Of a stretch of DNA of 64,000 nt, positions 53,060 through 61,989 are shown one piece after another. The position numbers and the translations under genes were made by a program. Within the stretch, counting starts at the first letter, position 1. Each line of letters begins with the position of its first letter. The DNA lies in the NCBI GenBank assembly GCA_947444195.1, contig CANEZL010000025.1:1-64000 (forward strand), given 5' to 3'. The DNA is from Methylobacteriaceae bacterium (GTDB taxonomy: Bacteria; Pseudomonadota; Alphaproteobacteria; Rhizobiales; Beijerinckiaceae). A model generated the notes under the pieces. The model ran no database searches and was not told the DNA's origin. It saw only the letters and a program-made list of their open reading frames with translations.

Positions 53060-53368
53060 ATGCGCCCCCTCGACATCGCCACCATCGAGCCCTTCGTCCG
53101 CGAGGCCCTGCCGCTCGCGACCGACGCGGAGATCGCCGCCATCCTCGTCCGGCTCGGGGGCCGGATCGTGCGCCCGGAGGAGCAGGCGCGCGTCCAGCCC
53201 GGGCAGGGGCTGGGCGCCAGGACCAACGCGGCGCTGCTGCGCGGCTTCCTCTCGCACGCGATCAGCGGTCGGCCCGCCCGGGGGGACTGGGACGATGCAG
53301 TCGGCTCGCACGTCCGTCGGCTCGTCGACGTCCCGGCAGCGCGGGAGGCGGCTGGCAATGTTCCGTGA
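53060..53368 (+). CDS. hypothetical protein
   Basis: 102 aa MRPLDIATIEPFVREALPLATDAEIAAILVRLGGRIVRPEEQ. Confidence 0.5.
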   Translation: MRPLDIATIEPFVREALPLATDAEIAAILVRLGGRIVRPEEQARVQPGQGLGARTNAALLRGFLSHAISGRPARGDWDDAVGSHVRRLVDVPAAREAAGNVP

Positions 53369-53460
53369 ACCACGGTCCCTAGCTCGTCGGGGCGCGGTTA
53401 AGGTCTAGGCAAGTCGAGGGCCCGAAGTTGTGCGCGACGCAACCACAGGGAACCCACAAG

Positions 53461-53814
53461 ATGCCCACAGACCAAGAGATCGGCGCCACCGTCTATGCCG
53501 CCCTGACGACTGTCGAACGCGCCTCCCTGAGGGAAGCGTTGAGGGCGACGCAGGTCGACGAGTACGATGACTTTCACTGCGCCCTCGGCAACCTCGGCTA
53601 CGGTTGGCCTGTGGGTCAGGGTCGTGGCCGCAGGGTCACGCAGAAGGACGCGCGGAAGATGTGCGGCTGGCTGGCTGAGCTCCGCACGCGTCCCGATACA
53701 GACGACACCGACTGGGGGCGTCTCCTCTGTGGCGCGTTCGGAGAGGCCGATGATCGGGTTGCGGGCCTGTACGTTGAGGCCGGCCTCCCAGAGACCAAGC
53801 CGGCCCTGGACTGA
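53461..53814 (+). CDS. hypothetical protein
   Basis: 117 aa from internal ATG of ORF 53428..53814: MPTDQEIGATVYAALTTVERASLREALRATQVDEYDDFHCALGNLGYGW. Confidence 0.55.
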   Translation: MPTDQEIGATVYAALTTVERASLREALRATQVDEYDDFHCALGNLGYGWPVGQGRGRRVTQKDARKMCGWLAELRTRPDTDDTDWGRLLCGAFGEADDRVAGLYVEAGLPETKPALD

Positions 53815-53824
53815 GGAGGCAGCC

Positions 53825-54181
53825 ATGCGACACCTCGACATCGCCGGCGAAAGGCGGACGCGGGCTCGCCTCTCGGAGATCTACGACATCTGCTCGGAGA
53901 TCATCTGGGACCCTGCGACGACCCCCGACCGCCGGGCCGAGCTCACCGCGTTCCGGACCTGGCTGCACAGCAAGCCGGTCGACCAGGGTTACCCGAATTA
54001 CCGGCACTACGACGACGCGAGTCGCCGGGCGGCGGCCCTGCTCGACAAGCCCGATCTCCTCCGCGGCGTGCTCGACGCGCCCGCGGCGACCGAAGGAGCT
54101 GACCTGGGGGCGGATGAGCGCGCCGTCCTACAGAAACCAGCCGACGACGACCGCGCCGGCGATCGCCACACCGACGCGTAG
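53825..54181 (+). CDS. hypothetical protein
   Basis: MRHLDIAGERRTRARLSEIYDICSEIIWDPATTPDRRAELTAFRTWL; ATG 10 bp after the previous stop. Confidence 0.5.
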   Translation: MRHLDIAGERRTRARLSEIYDICSEIIWDPATTPDRRAELTAFRTWLHSKPVDQGYPNYRHYDDASRRAAALLDKPDLLRGVLDAPAATEGADLGADERAVLQKPADDDRAGDRHTDA

Positions 54182-54925
54182 GACCGTCTGGCGTAGCCGG
54201 TCGACCGCGGCCGTGAGGGCGGCCATGTCCGGGACGGTCGCCGACGCCGGAATCGCGAGTGACAGACTCGGCGCTGGATCGGGGCCCGGCCCGTCTTCTC
54301 CCGGAACCTCCGAGCGGGCCGCGTCGCCCCAGCTCAGCATGGTGACTGTGCCGTGCGCCGCCTCAGGGAACGAGCTCTCCCGGCGCTGCGCAGGCACCAG
54401 GTGCCAGGTCACGCCGTAGCCGGGCGGCGTGTGCTCGTCGCCCCTGCGGATCCACAGGTCGAGCTTGGTCCCCACGAAGAAGCTCGGCATCTCGCCGGCC
54501 CGGTAGGCGGCGATCATGCGGTCCATGTCCTCCTGCTGGATCCAGGCCTCCAGGAACCAGGCGTCGACGCTTCTGAGCTCGGGGTCCGCCGGGATGAAGC
54601 CCACGACCGCTGTGAACGGCTTGTAGCCCTGGCCGTCCTCCTGGGGGATGGCGGGCTTGATCGTGACGGGCAGGTCTCGGCACCTGTCGCCCCATCCGGC
54701 GAGACGCAGGTCGTCCTTCTGAATCCGTCCTTTGCCCACGAGCCGGGGGGTGCGGGTGGCGACACCTTCCTCAACGGAGACCGTCTGGTAGAGGGCGAGG
54801 TTGGTGACCTCCACCCAGAGCGTGCGGAACGGATCGTGGTGCCACTCGCCGTCTTGCCCTGGGATCCTCAGCACGCCTTCGGCGACCTCGGCCTTCAGTG
54901 CCGCGCGCTTGTCCTGCCCAGCCAT
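54128..54925 (-). CDS. hypothetical protein with C-terminal TM segment
   Basis: 265 aa MAGQDKRAALKAEVAEGVLRIPGQDGEWHHDPFRTLWVEVTNLALYQTVSVEEGV...VLRVGVAIAGAVVVGWFL. Confidence 0.6.
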   Translation of the reverse strand: MAGQDKRAALKAEVAEGVLRIPGQDGEWHHDPFRTLWVEVTNLALYQTVSVEEGVATRTPRLVGKGRIQKDDLRLAGWGDRCRDLPVTIKPAIPQEDGQGYKPFTAVVGFIPADPELRSVDAWFLEAWIQQEDMDRMIAAYRAGEMPSFFVGTKLDLWIRRGDEHTPPGYGVTWHLVPAQRRESSFPEAAHGTVTMLSWGDAARSEVPGEDGPGPDPAPSLSLAIPASATVPDMAALTAAVDRLRQTVLRVGVAIAGAVVVGWFL

Positions 54926-55019
54926 CCCGCCCCCCTGTGGGGTACACTCTCGCTGTCGGACCGCGGACCGTCCAGGGCAGGGTCAGGGGCCGTCCACCGA
55001 CTCGCGCGGCCGGGGCGGG

Positions 55020-55169
55020 TCAGCTCTCCCGGCGCGGGGTGGCGGCGTCGCGCAGGCGCGCGAGCTCGTGGTCGGTGCGCTCCAGCGTGAAGAACACGCC
55101 CGTGATCAGGACGGCCGCCGAGATGACGACGATCATCCCGCAGCAGACCCAGAGCGTGACCTCGCCCAC
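55020..55169 (-). CDS. candidate 49-aa single-pass membrane microprotein
   Basis: GTG-initiated VGEVTLWVCCGMIVVISAAVLITGVFFTLERTDHELARLRDAATPRRES; below the ORF-track length cutoff. Confidence 0.4.
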   Translation of the reverse strand: MGEVTLWVCCGMIVVISAAVLITGVFFTLERTDHELARLRDAATPRRES

Positions 55170-55171
55170 GG

Positions 55172-55567
55172 TCAGGCCGCCTCGCGCTGCAGGAGCCCAT
55201 GGCTCTCCAGGACGGCGAGCACCCCGTCGGCGAGCTAGCGGTCGTCGAGCCGATCAGCTCGCCCGCGGGCGAGGACCTCCCGCACCAGGACGGCGGCCCC
55301 CGGCGGGGTGAGCGCCTGCCCGAACAGCGGGGTCTCGGCCGCCGTGCGCTCGGCCTCGGGCAACTCGGCGAGCGCGGCCGCGACCGAGTCGTAGACGATG
55401 ACCGCCGGGCGCATGAGGTTCGTCACCCCGACCGCCGCGAATGCGGCGAGCGCGTCGGGCTCCTCGCACCGCGCGTCGACGACCCGGCGCCGGAACGTCA
55501 CCTGGGCCGGTCGCGGGATCCCGTAGAACGCCCACGCCGCCCTGTGCTCCTCGGTCGTGCTCGCCAT
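55172..55567 (-). CDS. hypothetical protein interrupted near its C-terminus by an in-frame TAG at 55235-55237
   Basis: ORF 55235..55567 continues in frame past the TAG as LADGVLAVLESHGLLQREAA and stops at 55172, 2 bp before the next candidate gene. Confidence 0.4.
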
Positions 55568-55829
55568 CGTCCCCCCTCCGCGGTCTCTCGGGCGGAGGAT
55601 ACCACCGCGAACGATTCGCGACGGGACGGAGCCGCCCCACGGGGCCCAGGGATATCTTCACCACGGCCGGCGGATCCCCTTGCCGCGGGAGTCCCCGCCT
55701 GCCACGTTGGCTGCCTCACCGAAGGGATCGCCCCGTGAACGCTCGCACCTTGAAACGGATAGCCCGCACCGCCTGAGCCACCGAGCTCGGCGCCCGCCTG
55801 CGCGTGCCCCCGTTTCCAGCGAGCCTCCG

Positions 55830-57437
55830 ATGATCGACGACGTCCAGCGCCGCGCCCGGCGTGCCGCCCGTATTGCCACGTACCGCGACTCCGAGGACCG
55901 CCACCGGCGCGCCCTCGCGATCCCCCCGACGAGGACGGCCACGCTCGACGAGCTCCTCGTGGGGGCTCAGCCGCTCGACGGCAGCCCGATCGAGGACGCG
56001 CGCTACTGGGCCCGGGAGGTCCTGCACACCCCCGCCGCTCCGAGCTTCCCCGACGAACTGCACATCGCCATCTCCAGGTTCGGCCTGGAGCCGACGGCGG
56101 CCCGCGCCGTCGCGGTCGAGCGGGCCGCGCTCGCGCAGGTCCAGGCGGTGTTCCCCGACCTGACGGCCGAGGATTCGTTCGGGGACGTCGCCGACCGGGC
56201 GACGATCTACGCCGCGCTGCTCGGCGATCCCGAGGCGGCGGGGCGCGCCGTCGCGATCGTCCACGACTACCTCTTCGGGCACCTCCACACCGGCCGGCAC
56301 GACCCGGTCCCGCTGCGCGAGGTCTTCGTCACGCTCCTGCACGTCTGCTCGCTGTGCAGCCGGGACCTGCCGGCGCAGCCCGTCGCCAACGACCTGCAGG
56401 CGGACTGGCGAATGGGGCGGGGGTCGGCGCGGCAACTGCTGGAGGCAATCGCGGACGTCGCCGTCCCGCCGGAGGAGCTCCCGGCACCGGCCGCCCCGGT
56501 CGCGCCGCTGGCCCCGGCGCCTACCGCGGGCGCGGCCGGCGAGGGCGATCTCGACCTCGACCTTGGCGGCATCCTGGGGCGTGCCTACGCCCCGAGCCTC
56601 GTCGTGATCCCCGAGCCCACCGGTAAGAAGAAGGTACCTGGACAGGCCGCCGCCATCGTCGGTCGTGCCCTGCCGCTGCGCCCGATGCCGGACCTTGAGG
56701 TGCTCGGCCGCCACCTGGTCGAGCGCAGCCCGTGGGCCGCGCCGGGGATCGCCCGCCTGATCGGCCTACTCCAAGGACGGGCGCACGCGGGGTTCCCGAA
56801 CATCGTCTTCGTCGGCCCGCCGGGGGCCGGCAAGTCGGAGCTCGCCCGGGACTTCGTCGACGCCCTCGGTGTGCCCTCGCTCGTCTATGCCTGCGCAGGG
56901 GCGCACGACGGCTCGATCGGGGGGACTTCGAAGCAGTGGTCATCGGCCCGTCCAGCTGTGTGGACGCAGATTCCGATCGAGCACGAGAGCGCGAACGGCG
57001 TCCTCATCCTCGACGAGCTGGACAAGGCGGCTCCCGGCGGTGGGCACAATGGATCCGTCCGGGAGGCCCTCCTCGGCATCGCGGAACCTTCCCAGCGCAA
57101 GGCCTTCTGGGACGTCGGGCTTGAAACCAAGTGCGATCTCAGCGGCATCAGCCTCCTGGCGACGGCGAACTCGGTCGAGCCGATGCGCGGCCCGCTGCTC
57201 GACAGGTTCGTGAGGGTCGAGATCGGCGCCCCGCGCCGGCAGGACCTGCCCGTCGTCATCCGCACCGTCCTCGAAGGGATGCGGGCGGAGGTGGCTGACG
57301 CGCGGTGGATCCCCGACCTTGACGGCGTGGAGTTTGAGGCCCTGCGCCGGGCCTGGAAGGGCGGCTCGCTCCGGCCCCTCCGGCGCGCGATCGAGCGGAT
57401 CATCGGTGCCCGCGCCGACCGCCGGTTCTCGCACTGA
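55830..57437 (+). CDS. AAA family ATPase
   Basis: NIVFVGPPGAGKSELARDFVDAL Walker A; NGVLILDELDKAAPGG Walker B; SLLATANSVEPMRGPLLDRFVRVEI. Confidence 0.85.
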   Translation: MIDDVQRRARRAARIATYRDSEDRHRRALAIPPTRTATLDELLVGAQPLDGSPIEDARYWAREVLHTPAAPSFPDELHIAISRFGLEPTAARAVAVERAALAQVQAVFPDLTAEDSFGDVADRATIYAALLGDPEAAGRAVAIVHDYLFGHLHTGRHDPVPLREVFVTLLHVCSLCSRDLPAQPVANDLQADWRMGRGSARQLLEAIADVAVPPEELPAPAAPVAPLAPAPTAGAAGEGDLDLDLGGILGRAYAPSLVVIPEPTGKKKVPGQAAAIVGRALPLRPMPDLEVLGRHLVERSPWAAPGIARLIGLLQGRAHAGFPNIVFVGPPGAGKSELARDFVDALGVPSLVYACAGAHDGSIGGTSKQWSSARPAVWTQIPIEHESANGVLILDELDKAAPGGGHNGSVREALLGIAEPSQRKAFWDVGLETKCDLSGISLLATANSVEPMRGPLLDRFVRVEIGAPRRQDLPVVIRTVLEGMRAEVADARWIPDLDGVEFEALRRAWKGGSLRPLRRAIERIIGARADRRFSH

Positions 57438-57450
57438 CGGAGGCCTGGCC

Positions 57451-57690
57451 GTGACCGCGACCGCCATCCGCCTGCTGCGCGAATCCGTGGAAGCAGCGGT
57501 CCTCGACGAGCGCGTCGAGCCGACGCTTGCCACGGGTGTTTATGCCTACGTCGGCGCGCTCCTCCGGCTCGTCGAGGACGGCGATCGCGAGCCTGGGCGC
57601 GCCCTGCGCGAGGCCCGCTCGGCCGTCGGCTTCCTCACCGCCGTCCCCCGCCTGCCGCCCGCCCGCCCGCGTACTTGGAGGCCATCATGA
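57451..57690 (+). CDS. hypothetical protein
   Basis: GTG start, VTATAIRLLRESVEAAVLDERVEPTLATGVYAYVGALLRLVEDGDREPGRALREARSAVGFL; ATGA overlap with the next gene. Confidence 0.5.
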   Translation: MTATAIRLLRESVEAAVLDERVEPTLATGVYAYVGALLRLVEDGDREPGRALREARSAVGFLTAVPRLPPARPRTWRPS

Positions 57691-58361
57691 CGACCCGAGA
57701 CCGGCGCGCCGCCCGAGAGCTGCGCGGATACCTAGAGCGCCTGTACGGGCCTCAGCCGACGCTCACCCTCACAACCGCGGAGGAGGTGTCCTCAGAGCGC
57801 GTATACGTCTACGTCGGCGGCGTCGTCCCAGCCCCGCCCGCCACCGATGATGGCCAGACCTACGGCGCGACTTCCTTCGACCACTACGCGCCCGCTTTCG
57901 TCACCGTCGTCGCCCGCCTCGCCTCGCGCCTCGTCGCGATCCGATCCGCCCGGTACGCCCCCGGGGGCGGCCTCGTGCCGGCGTGCGCGCAAGATGGCGC
58001 GGAGGACCTCCACGCCGTCTACGGCAAGCTCTTCCCCGACGGCGCGGTCGAAGTCGACGTACCGTGGCAAGAGCTCGCCCGCGCGGTTGCCGAGGAACTC
58101 AGCGAAGCGGGGCTCCTCGACAGGCTGCAGAGCGGGCAGATCAAGTCGAAGTTCGCGAGCCTGAGGTGGTATTTCGACAGTATTCCCCAGTCATCAAAGA
58201 GCAAGGTCAACTACATTCTGCGGGCTGCCACGGACCTGTCGACGGTCGTCTGCGAGCGGTGCGGCGCGCCCGGTGAGCACCGCCGCCGGGCTTGGCACGT
58301 GATCGCGTGCGACGCCTGCGAGGAGGCCCAGCGCAAGGGGCGGCGCGGCGGCGGTGGCTGA
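57687..58361 (+). CDS. hypothetical protein with C-terminal zinc-ribbon-like motif
   Basis: MTTRDRRAARELRGYLERLYGPQPTLTL...VVCERCGAPGEHRRRAWHVIACDACEEAQRKG (CxxC...CxxC). Confidence 0.6.
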   Translation: MTTRDRRAARELRGYLERLYGPQPTLTLTTAEEVSSERVYVYVGGVVPAPPATDDGQTYGATSFDHYAPAFVTVVARLASRLVAIRSARYAPGGGLVPACAQDGAEDLHAVYGKLFPDGAVEVDVPWQELARAVAEELSEAGLLDRLQSGQIKSKFASLRWYFDSIPQSSKSKVNYILRAATDLSTVVCERCGAPGEHRRRAWHVIACDACEEAQRKGRRGGGG

Positions 58362-58689
58362 CGTCTACCGCCACCGCCGGCTCAAGGCCTGGAGCGTCCG
58401 CGAGGGCGGCCGGGTCGTCGGCCATCGCGAGGCGGCCTGCCTCGTCGGCGTAATCCTGGTGGCGTCGGAGGCCGGCCGGCTCCGGTGCATCGCCCGGGGG
58501 CAGCGCGAGGTCGTGGCTTGGGCCCGGGGCGAGATCGCCGATCGGCCGCGACCGGCCGGGGCGGAGCGGCTGCGGTACCAGCTCGACCGGCCCGGCTTCC
58601 GCGCCGGGGAGGAGGAGCGCCCGGTCACCCGGGCGGTCGCGGCATGGTTCGAGCGCAACGGCTCGGCATGGATCGAGGGAGGAGAGTGA
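58354..58689 (+). CDS. hypothetical protein
   Basis: GTG start overlapping the previous gene; ADVYRHRRLKAWSVREGGRVVGHREAACLVGVILVASEAGRLRCIARGQREVVAW. Confidence 0.5.
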   Translation: MADVYRHRRLKAWSVREGGRVVGHREAACLVGVILVASEAGRLRCIARGQREVVAWARGEIADRPRPAGAERLRYQLDRPGFRAGEEERPVTRAVAAWFERNGSAWIEGGE

Positions 58690-58690
58690 G

Positions 58691-59524
58691 ATGCCGACGG
58701 CCCTCATCATGTCCGACCTGCACGTTGACGCGAGTCCCTGGCAGCTGCCGCCGGGCCCTCGCGTCGAGGTGGCAATCGTGGCCGGCGACGTCGCGGATGG
58801 GCTGTGCCGCAGGGCTCTCCCATGGCTCGCGGAGCATGTCGTCCCGCGCGCCCGGCATGTCGTCTACATCCCGGGCAACCATGATTTTTACGGGGGCCGG
58901 CTGCCGGACGAGCTCGCCCGGGCCAGGGACTCGGCGATCGCCGCCGGGATCCGCCTGCTCGATTGCGGCCAGGTCCTTCACGTCGACGGCGTCCGCATCG
59001 TCGGCGCGACGCTTTGGACCGATTACGCGGTCGGCGAGCCGCGCTGGTCGCGGCCATGGGCGCTGCGCGACTGCGGCGACCGTGAGTTAGGGATGCGCGA
59101 TCACAGGAGGATCCAGACGAGGGACCGGCTCGGCCACCCCGCGCCCTTCCGCCCGCCGGCCGCGCTGTCGCTGCACGTAGACCACCGCGATCGCGTCGCG
59201 CGGGTCCTGGCCGAGGCGCACGGCGGGCCGACCGTCGTAGTCACGCACCATGCTCCCCATCCCCGCTCGCTGCCGAGCGGCGCCCCGGTCGGTCCGACCT
59301 GCGCCGCGTACGCGAGCGACCTCTCGGCCCTGATGGAGAACCCCGGCGCGCCCGATCTCTGGATCCACGGGCACGTGCATGTCAGCCGGGATTACACCGT
59401 CGGGCGGACGCGTGTGGTGGCGAACCCGAGGGGCCATGACACCAGCTTCACGCGCAGGGACGGCACGTGGGCTGACGAGCGCGAAAATCCCGCCTTCGAT
59501 CCGTTCCTCATCCTGGAGCTCTGA
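58691..59524 (+). CDS. metallophosphoesterase
   Basis: LIMSDLHVDASPW, VAIVAGDVADG, YIPGNHDFYGG, VVTHHAPHPRSL, WIHGHVHVSRDYTVGRTRVVANPRGH. Confidence 0.93.
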   Translation: MPTALIMSDLHVDASPWQLPPGPRVEVAIVAGDVADGLCRRALPWLAEHVVPRARHVVYIPGNHDFYGGRLPDELARARDSAIAAGIRLLDCGQVLHVDGVRIVGATLWTDYAVGEPRWSRPWALRDCGDRELGMRDHRRIQTRDRLGHPAPFRPPAALSLHVDHRDRVARVLAEAHGGPTVVVTHHAPHPRSLPSGAPVGPTCAAYASDLSALMENPGAPDLWIHGHVHVSRDYTVGRTRVVANPRGHDTSFTRRDGTWADERENPAFDPFLILEL

Positions 59525-59526
59525 CC

Positions 59527-59844
59527 GTGCGCGCGCTCGCCATCCTCGCCACCCTGTCGGCCGGGCCCGCTCTCGCCAGCGGGAGCACCTGGCCGGCCGA
59601 CGGCGTCTACTGCCCCTCCGGCACCGACGTGCCGGCGATCGTCGTCGAGGGGCGCGGGATCGGCATCGACCTGCTCGACTGCCCGCGCGCGCGGCTGTCC
59701 GGCGGCCGCCTGCGGGCAGATCGATGCTACGCGAACGGCGGCAGCACGGTCCCCTACGACACCGACCTCGCGATCCTGCCGGGCGGCAACCTGCTCCACG
59801 ACGGCGTGAAATTCCGGCGCCGGGCCCGGGGTCCGTGCCCTTAA
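59527..59844 (+). CDS. small exported hypothetical protein
   Basis: GTG start, signal peptide MRALAILATLSAGPALA then 4 Cys. Confidence 0.55.
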   Translation: MRALAILATLSAGPALASGSTWPADGVYCPSGTDVPAIVVEGRGIGIDLLDCPRARLSGGRLRADRCYANGGSTVPYDTDLAILPGGNLLHDGVKFRRRARGPCP

Positions 59845-60278
59845 GCCGGGGTCGGCGCGCCCGCCCGGGTCCGGGCCATCAACTCGGCGAACGCCGCCCG
59901 GGTCTCCTCGGGCGTCCGGCGCGGCCTCGCCGGCCTGTCCATCGGATCGCCAACGAGGCGCAGGAGAGCCGCGGCGCGCCGGCGCCCCTCCTCGCGCAGG
60001 GCCTCCAAGTCGCGGGGGTCGACCGGTGCTTCGCCCGCCTTCCAGCGCCTGACGGTGCGCCCGTCGCCGTGCCCCAAGATCCGGGCGACGTCGGTCGTCC
60101 AGCGTGGCCCGGCGAGGAGCTCGCCGATGGCGGAGAGCTCCTGCAGGGGCGAGAGGTCCGGCGGGCCGCCGTTGCCCCGGCCGAGCCCGGCGGTCGCTAC
60201 CGCCGCGGCCGGCGCCACCGCCTCGGCGCGGGCCCGCGCGATTCGGCTTCCGCTCCGCGTTGCGACAGGCGCCGTCAC
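59841..60278 (-). CDS. HTH-like DNA-binding hypothetical protein
   Basis: GPRWTTDVARILGHGDGRTVRRWKAGEAPVDPRDLEALREEGRRRAAAL; GTG at 60278 preferred over ATG at 60368 because the upstream extension overlaps a pseudogene. Confidence 0.5.
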   Translation of the reverse strand: MTAPVATRSGSRIARARAEAVAPAAAVATAGLGRGNGGPPDLSPLQELSAIGELLAGPRWTTDVARILGHGDGRTVRRWKAGEAPVDPRDLEALREEGRRRAAALLRLVGDPMDRPARPRRTPEETRAAFAELMARTRAGAPTPA

Positions 60279-60282
60279 GATC

Positions 60283-60490
60283 GGTGGCTCCGTTTCGTGG
60301 GTGGCACGCTCTAGACCGATTTTTGCCTCGCCTTGACCAGCCTCACCCAGGCGATGCGCTTCGCCCAAGGGAGCGAGGGCATGGTCGATTATGCGCGACC
60401 TGATCCACGCACGCGGGCCGGACCTCTGAATCCACGGCCATGTCCACCAGGTCGCCGACTACTTGGTCGGGCGCACAAGGCAGTGGCTTC
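60283..60490 (+). pseudogene. decayed second metallophosphoesterase copy
   Basis: RWLRFVGGTL(TAG)TDFCLALTSLTQAMRFAQGSEGMVDYAR then, frameshifted, MRDLIHARGPDL(TGA)IHGHVHQVADYLVGRTR; matches PDLWIHGHVHVSRDYTVGRTR of 58691..59524. Confidence 0.75.
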
Positions 60491-60697
60491 GATCCCGCCA
60501 TAGTCGTGTCGATCGAGCTTCCCTCAGCCTCGACTTGATGGCTCGAATCGGTTGCGGTTGTATCCTCATCGCCGACCAGCCGATCTGCCGTCCCGAGGCG
60601 CGACGCCGCCCGCAGACCGGTCCAGAGGATTTTCGGGCGGGCGCCCGATCGAGGAAGAGTAGGGGAGCCGTCGGCACCCCCAACCGAGCGGGGGGAT

Positions 60698-61399
60698 ATG
60701 GCAGACGCCCAGTATCACCCGGCGCACGTCGACCGTGCGCTGGCGAGGATCGATGCGATCGACGACGACGACGGGCTGCTCGCGGCCGTCAGCGTCATCC
60801 GCGGTCCGGACGCCGTCCCCCCCGAGGTCCACGTTAGGCTACTTCGGCGATGCCGCGTCGAAGCGAACCGCAGGTTGGAGGGCGCCGTGCTGCGCGCCCT
60901 CGTCAAAAGGGTCGACCGCTGGGTGACCCGCAAGTTCGCCGGCTTGTCACCGGCCGATCAGGAGGAGATGTCCCAGGAGCTCCTCGCTCACGTCGTCAAG
61001 GCGGTCGCCAGGACGACAGCCATCGACTGGTGGGAGTGCCGGTTCTTCTTCAACCTGCGCAAAGCCGCCGCGAGCCAATACGAGAAGACGTACGACGAAG
61101 GCCTGAGGTCGGCAACCGCCGACATCGGCGACCAAGCCGAGGAGCTGCACGACGAAGGCGCCCTCGCGAAAGAACTCGTCGAGGACGCCGTGCGCAATGC
61201 CCGCCTAGTCGAGGTCCTCGATCCGGATGAGGTCGCCCTCGTCCACCCACTATTTCTTTCCACCCTTCCGATATCCAGCAAGAAGGCCAAGCTCGACCTG
61301 GTGCGATACCTCGGCATCCCGGAAGGGACCCTTGCCGAGAAGAAGGCAACCATCGTCAAGAAGCTAAAGGCCGCGCTGGAACAGGAGTCGCTGTCATGA
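60698..61399 (+). CDS. RNA polymerase sigma-70-like protein
   Basis: RWVTRKFAGLSPADQEEMSQELLAHVVKAVARTTAIDWWECRFFFNLRKAA (region-2-like) and a C-terminal HTH-like LDLVRYLGIPEGTLAEKKATIVKKLKAALEQ. Confidence 0.55.
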   Translation: MADAQYHPAHVDRALARIDAIDDDDGLLAAVSVIRGPDAVPPEVHVRLLRRCRVEANRRLEGAVLRALVKRVDRWVTRKFAGLSPADQEEMSQELLAHVVKAVARTTAIDWWECRFFFNLRKAAASQYEKTYDEGLRSATADIGDQAEELHDEGALAKELVEDAVRNARLVEVLDPDEVALVHPLFLSTLPISSKKAKLDLVRYLGIPEGTLAEKKATIVKKLKAALEQESLS

Positions 61400-61983
61400 A
61401 CACCGACAAGAACGATCCACGCGCCATGGCCGACCGCATCGTCGAGGCCGGAGCCGATCCGGATGAGATCGCCGCCGCCCTCACACAGTTAGGCGATCAA
61501 GCGGGTGTCTTCCTCGGCCGTCTCGCCGCTCACTCCGCTCTTCGCGAAGGCGACGGGGATGCGTCCGATGTCGCCGATCGCGACGCCGAGGCTTCGGCAT
61601 CGCTTCTGGCTCACGTGCAGTCGGTCTACGAGGCTGAGAAGGCCGACACGGCGGCCCTGGCGCGCCCAAAGGACCTCTCGAAGCTGCCGACCTGGGTCGC
61701 GGCGAAGGCGGCATTCGGTAACGACGTCACCTTCGTCATAAAGCTCGCCGGCCGCCACGTGACGCCGCCGACTGGCCGGTTCGTCCGGTACGCCGCCGAT
61801 GCGCTCGGTGTGGCGATCACCCAGGTCAGGCAGCACTTCGCCGACGGCATGCCGCGCGGCGTCGCCGGCGCCGAATTCAAGTCATCGGGTAAGCCGGGGA
61901 CGGGCGGCGTCGAGGACTTCGCGGAGGCCGTCCGGGCCGCGAGCATCCCCGACGAGCTTCGCTCGCGCTGGCTGGCGGAGTAG
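61396..61983 (+). CDS. hypothetical protein in sigma-like / ImmA-UvrD operon
   Basis: 195 aa MNTDKNDPRAMADRIVEAGADPDEIAAALTQLGDQAGVFLGRLAA...LPTWVAAKAAFGNDVTFVIKLAGRHVTPPTGRFVRYAADALGV; ATGA overlap with upstream gene. Confidence 0.7.
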   Translation: MNTDKNDPRAMADRIVEAGADPDEIAAALTQLGDQAGVFLGRLAAHSALREGDGDASDVADRDAEASASLLAHVQSVYEAEKADTAALARPKDLSKLPTWVAAKAAFGNDVTFVIKLAGRHVTPPTGRFVRYAADALGVAITQVRQHFADGMPRGVAGAEFKSSGKPGTGGVEDFAEAVRAASIPDELRSRWLAE

Positions 61984-61989
61984 CACCCG

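Noticed and set aside
59379-60314. 311-aa plus-strand ORF
   Set aside because: Mostly frame-shifted overlap of neighbouring genes; only its last residues (RWLRFVGGTL) are meaningful, as part of the metallophosphoesterase remnant.
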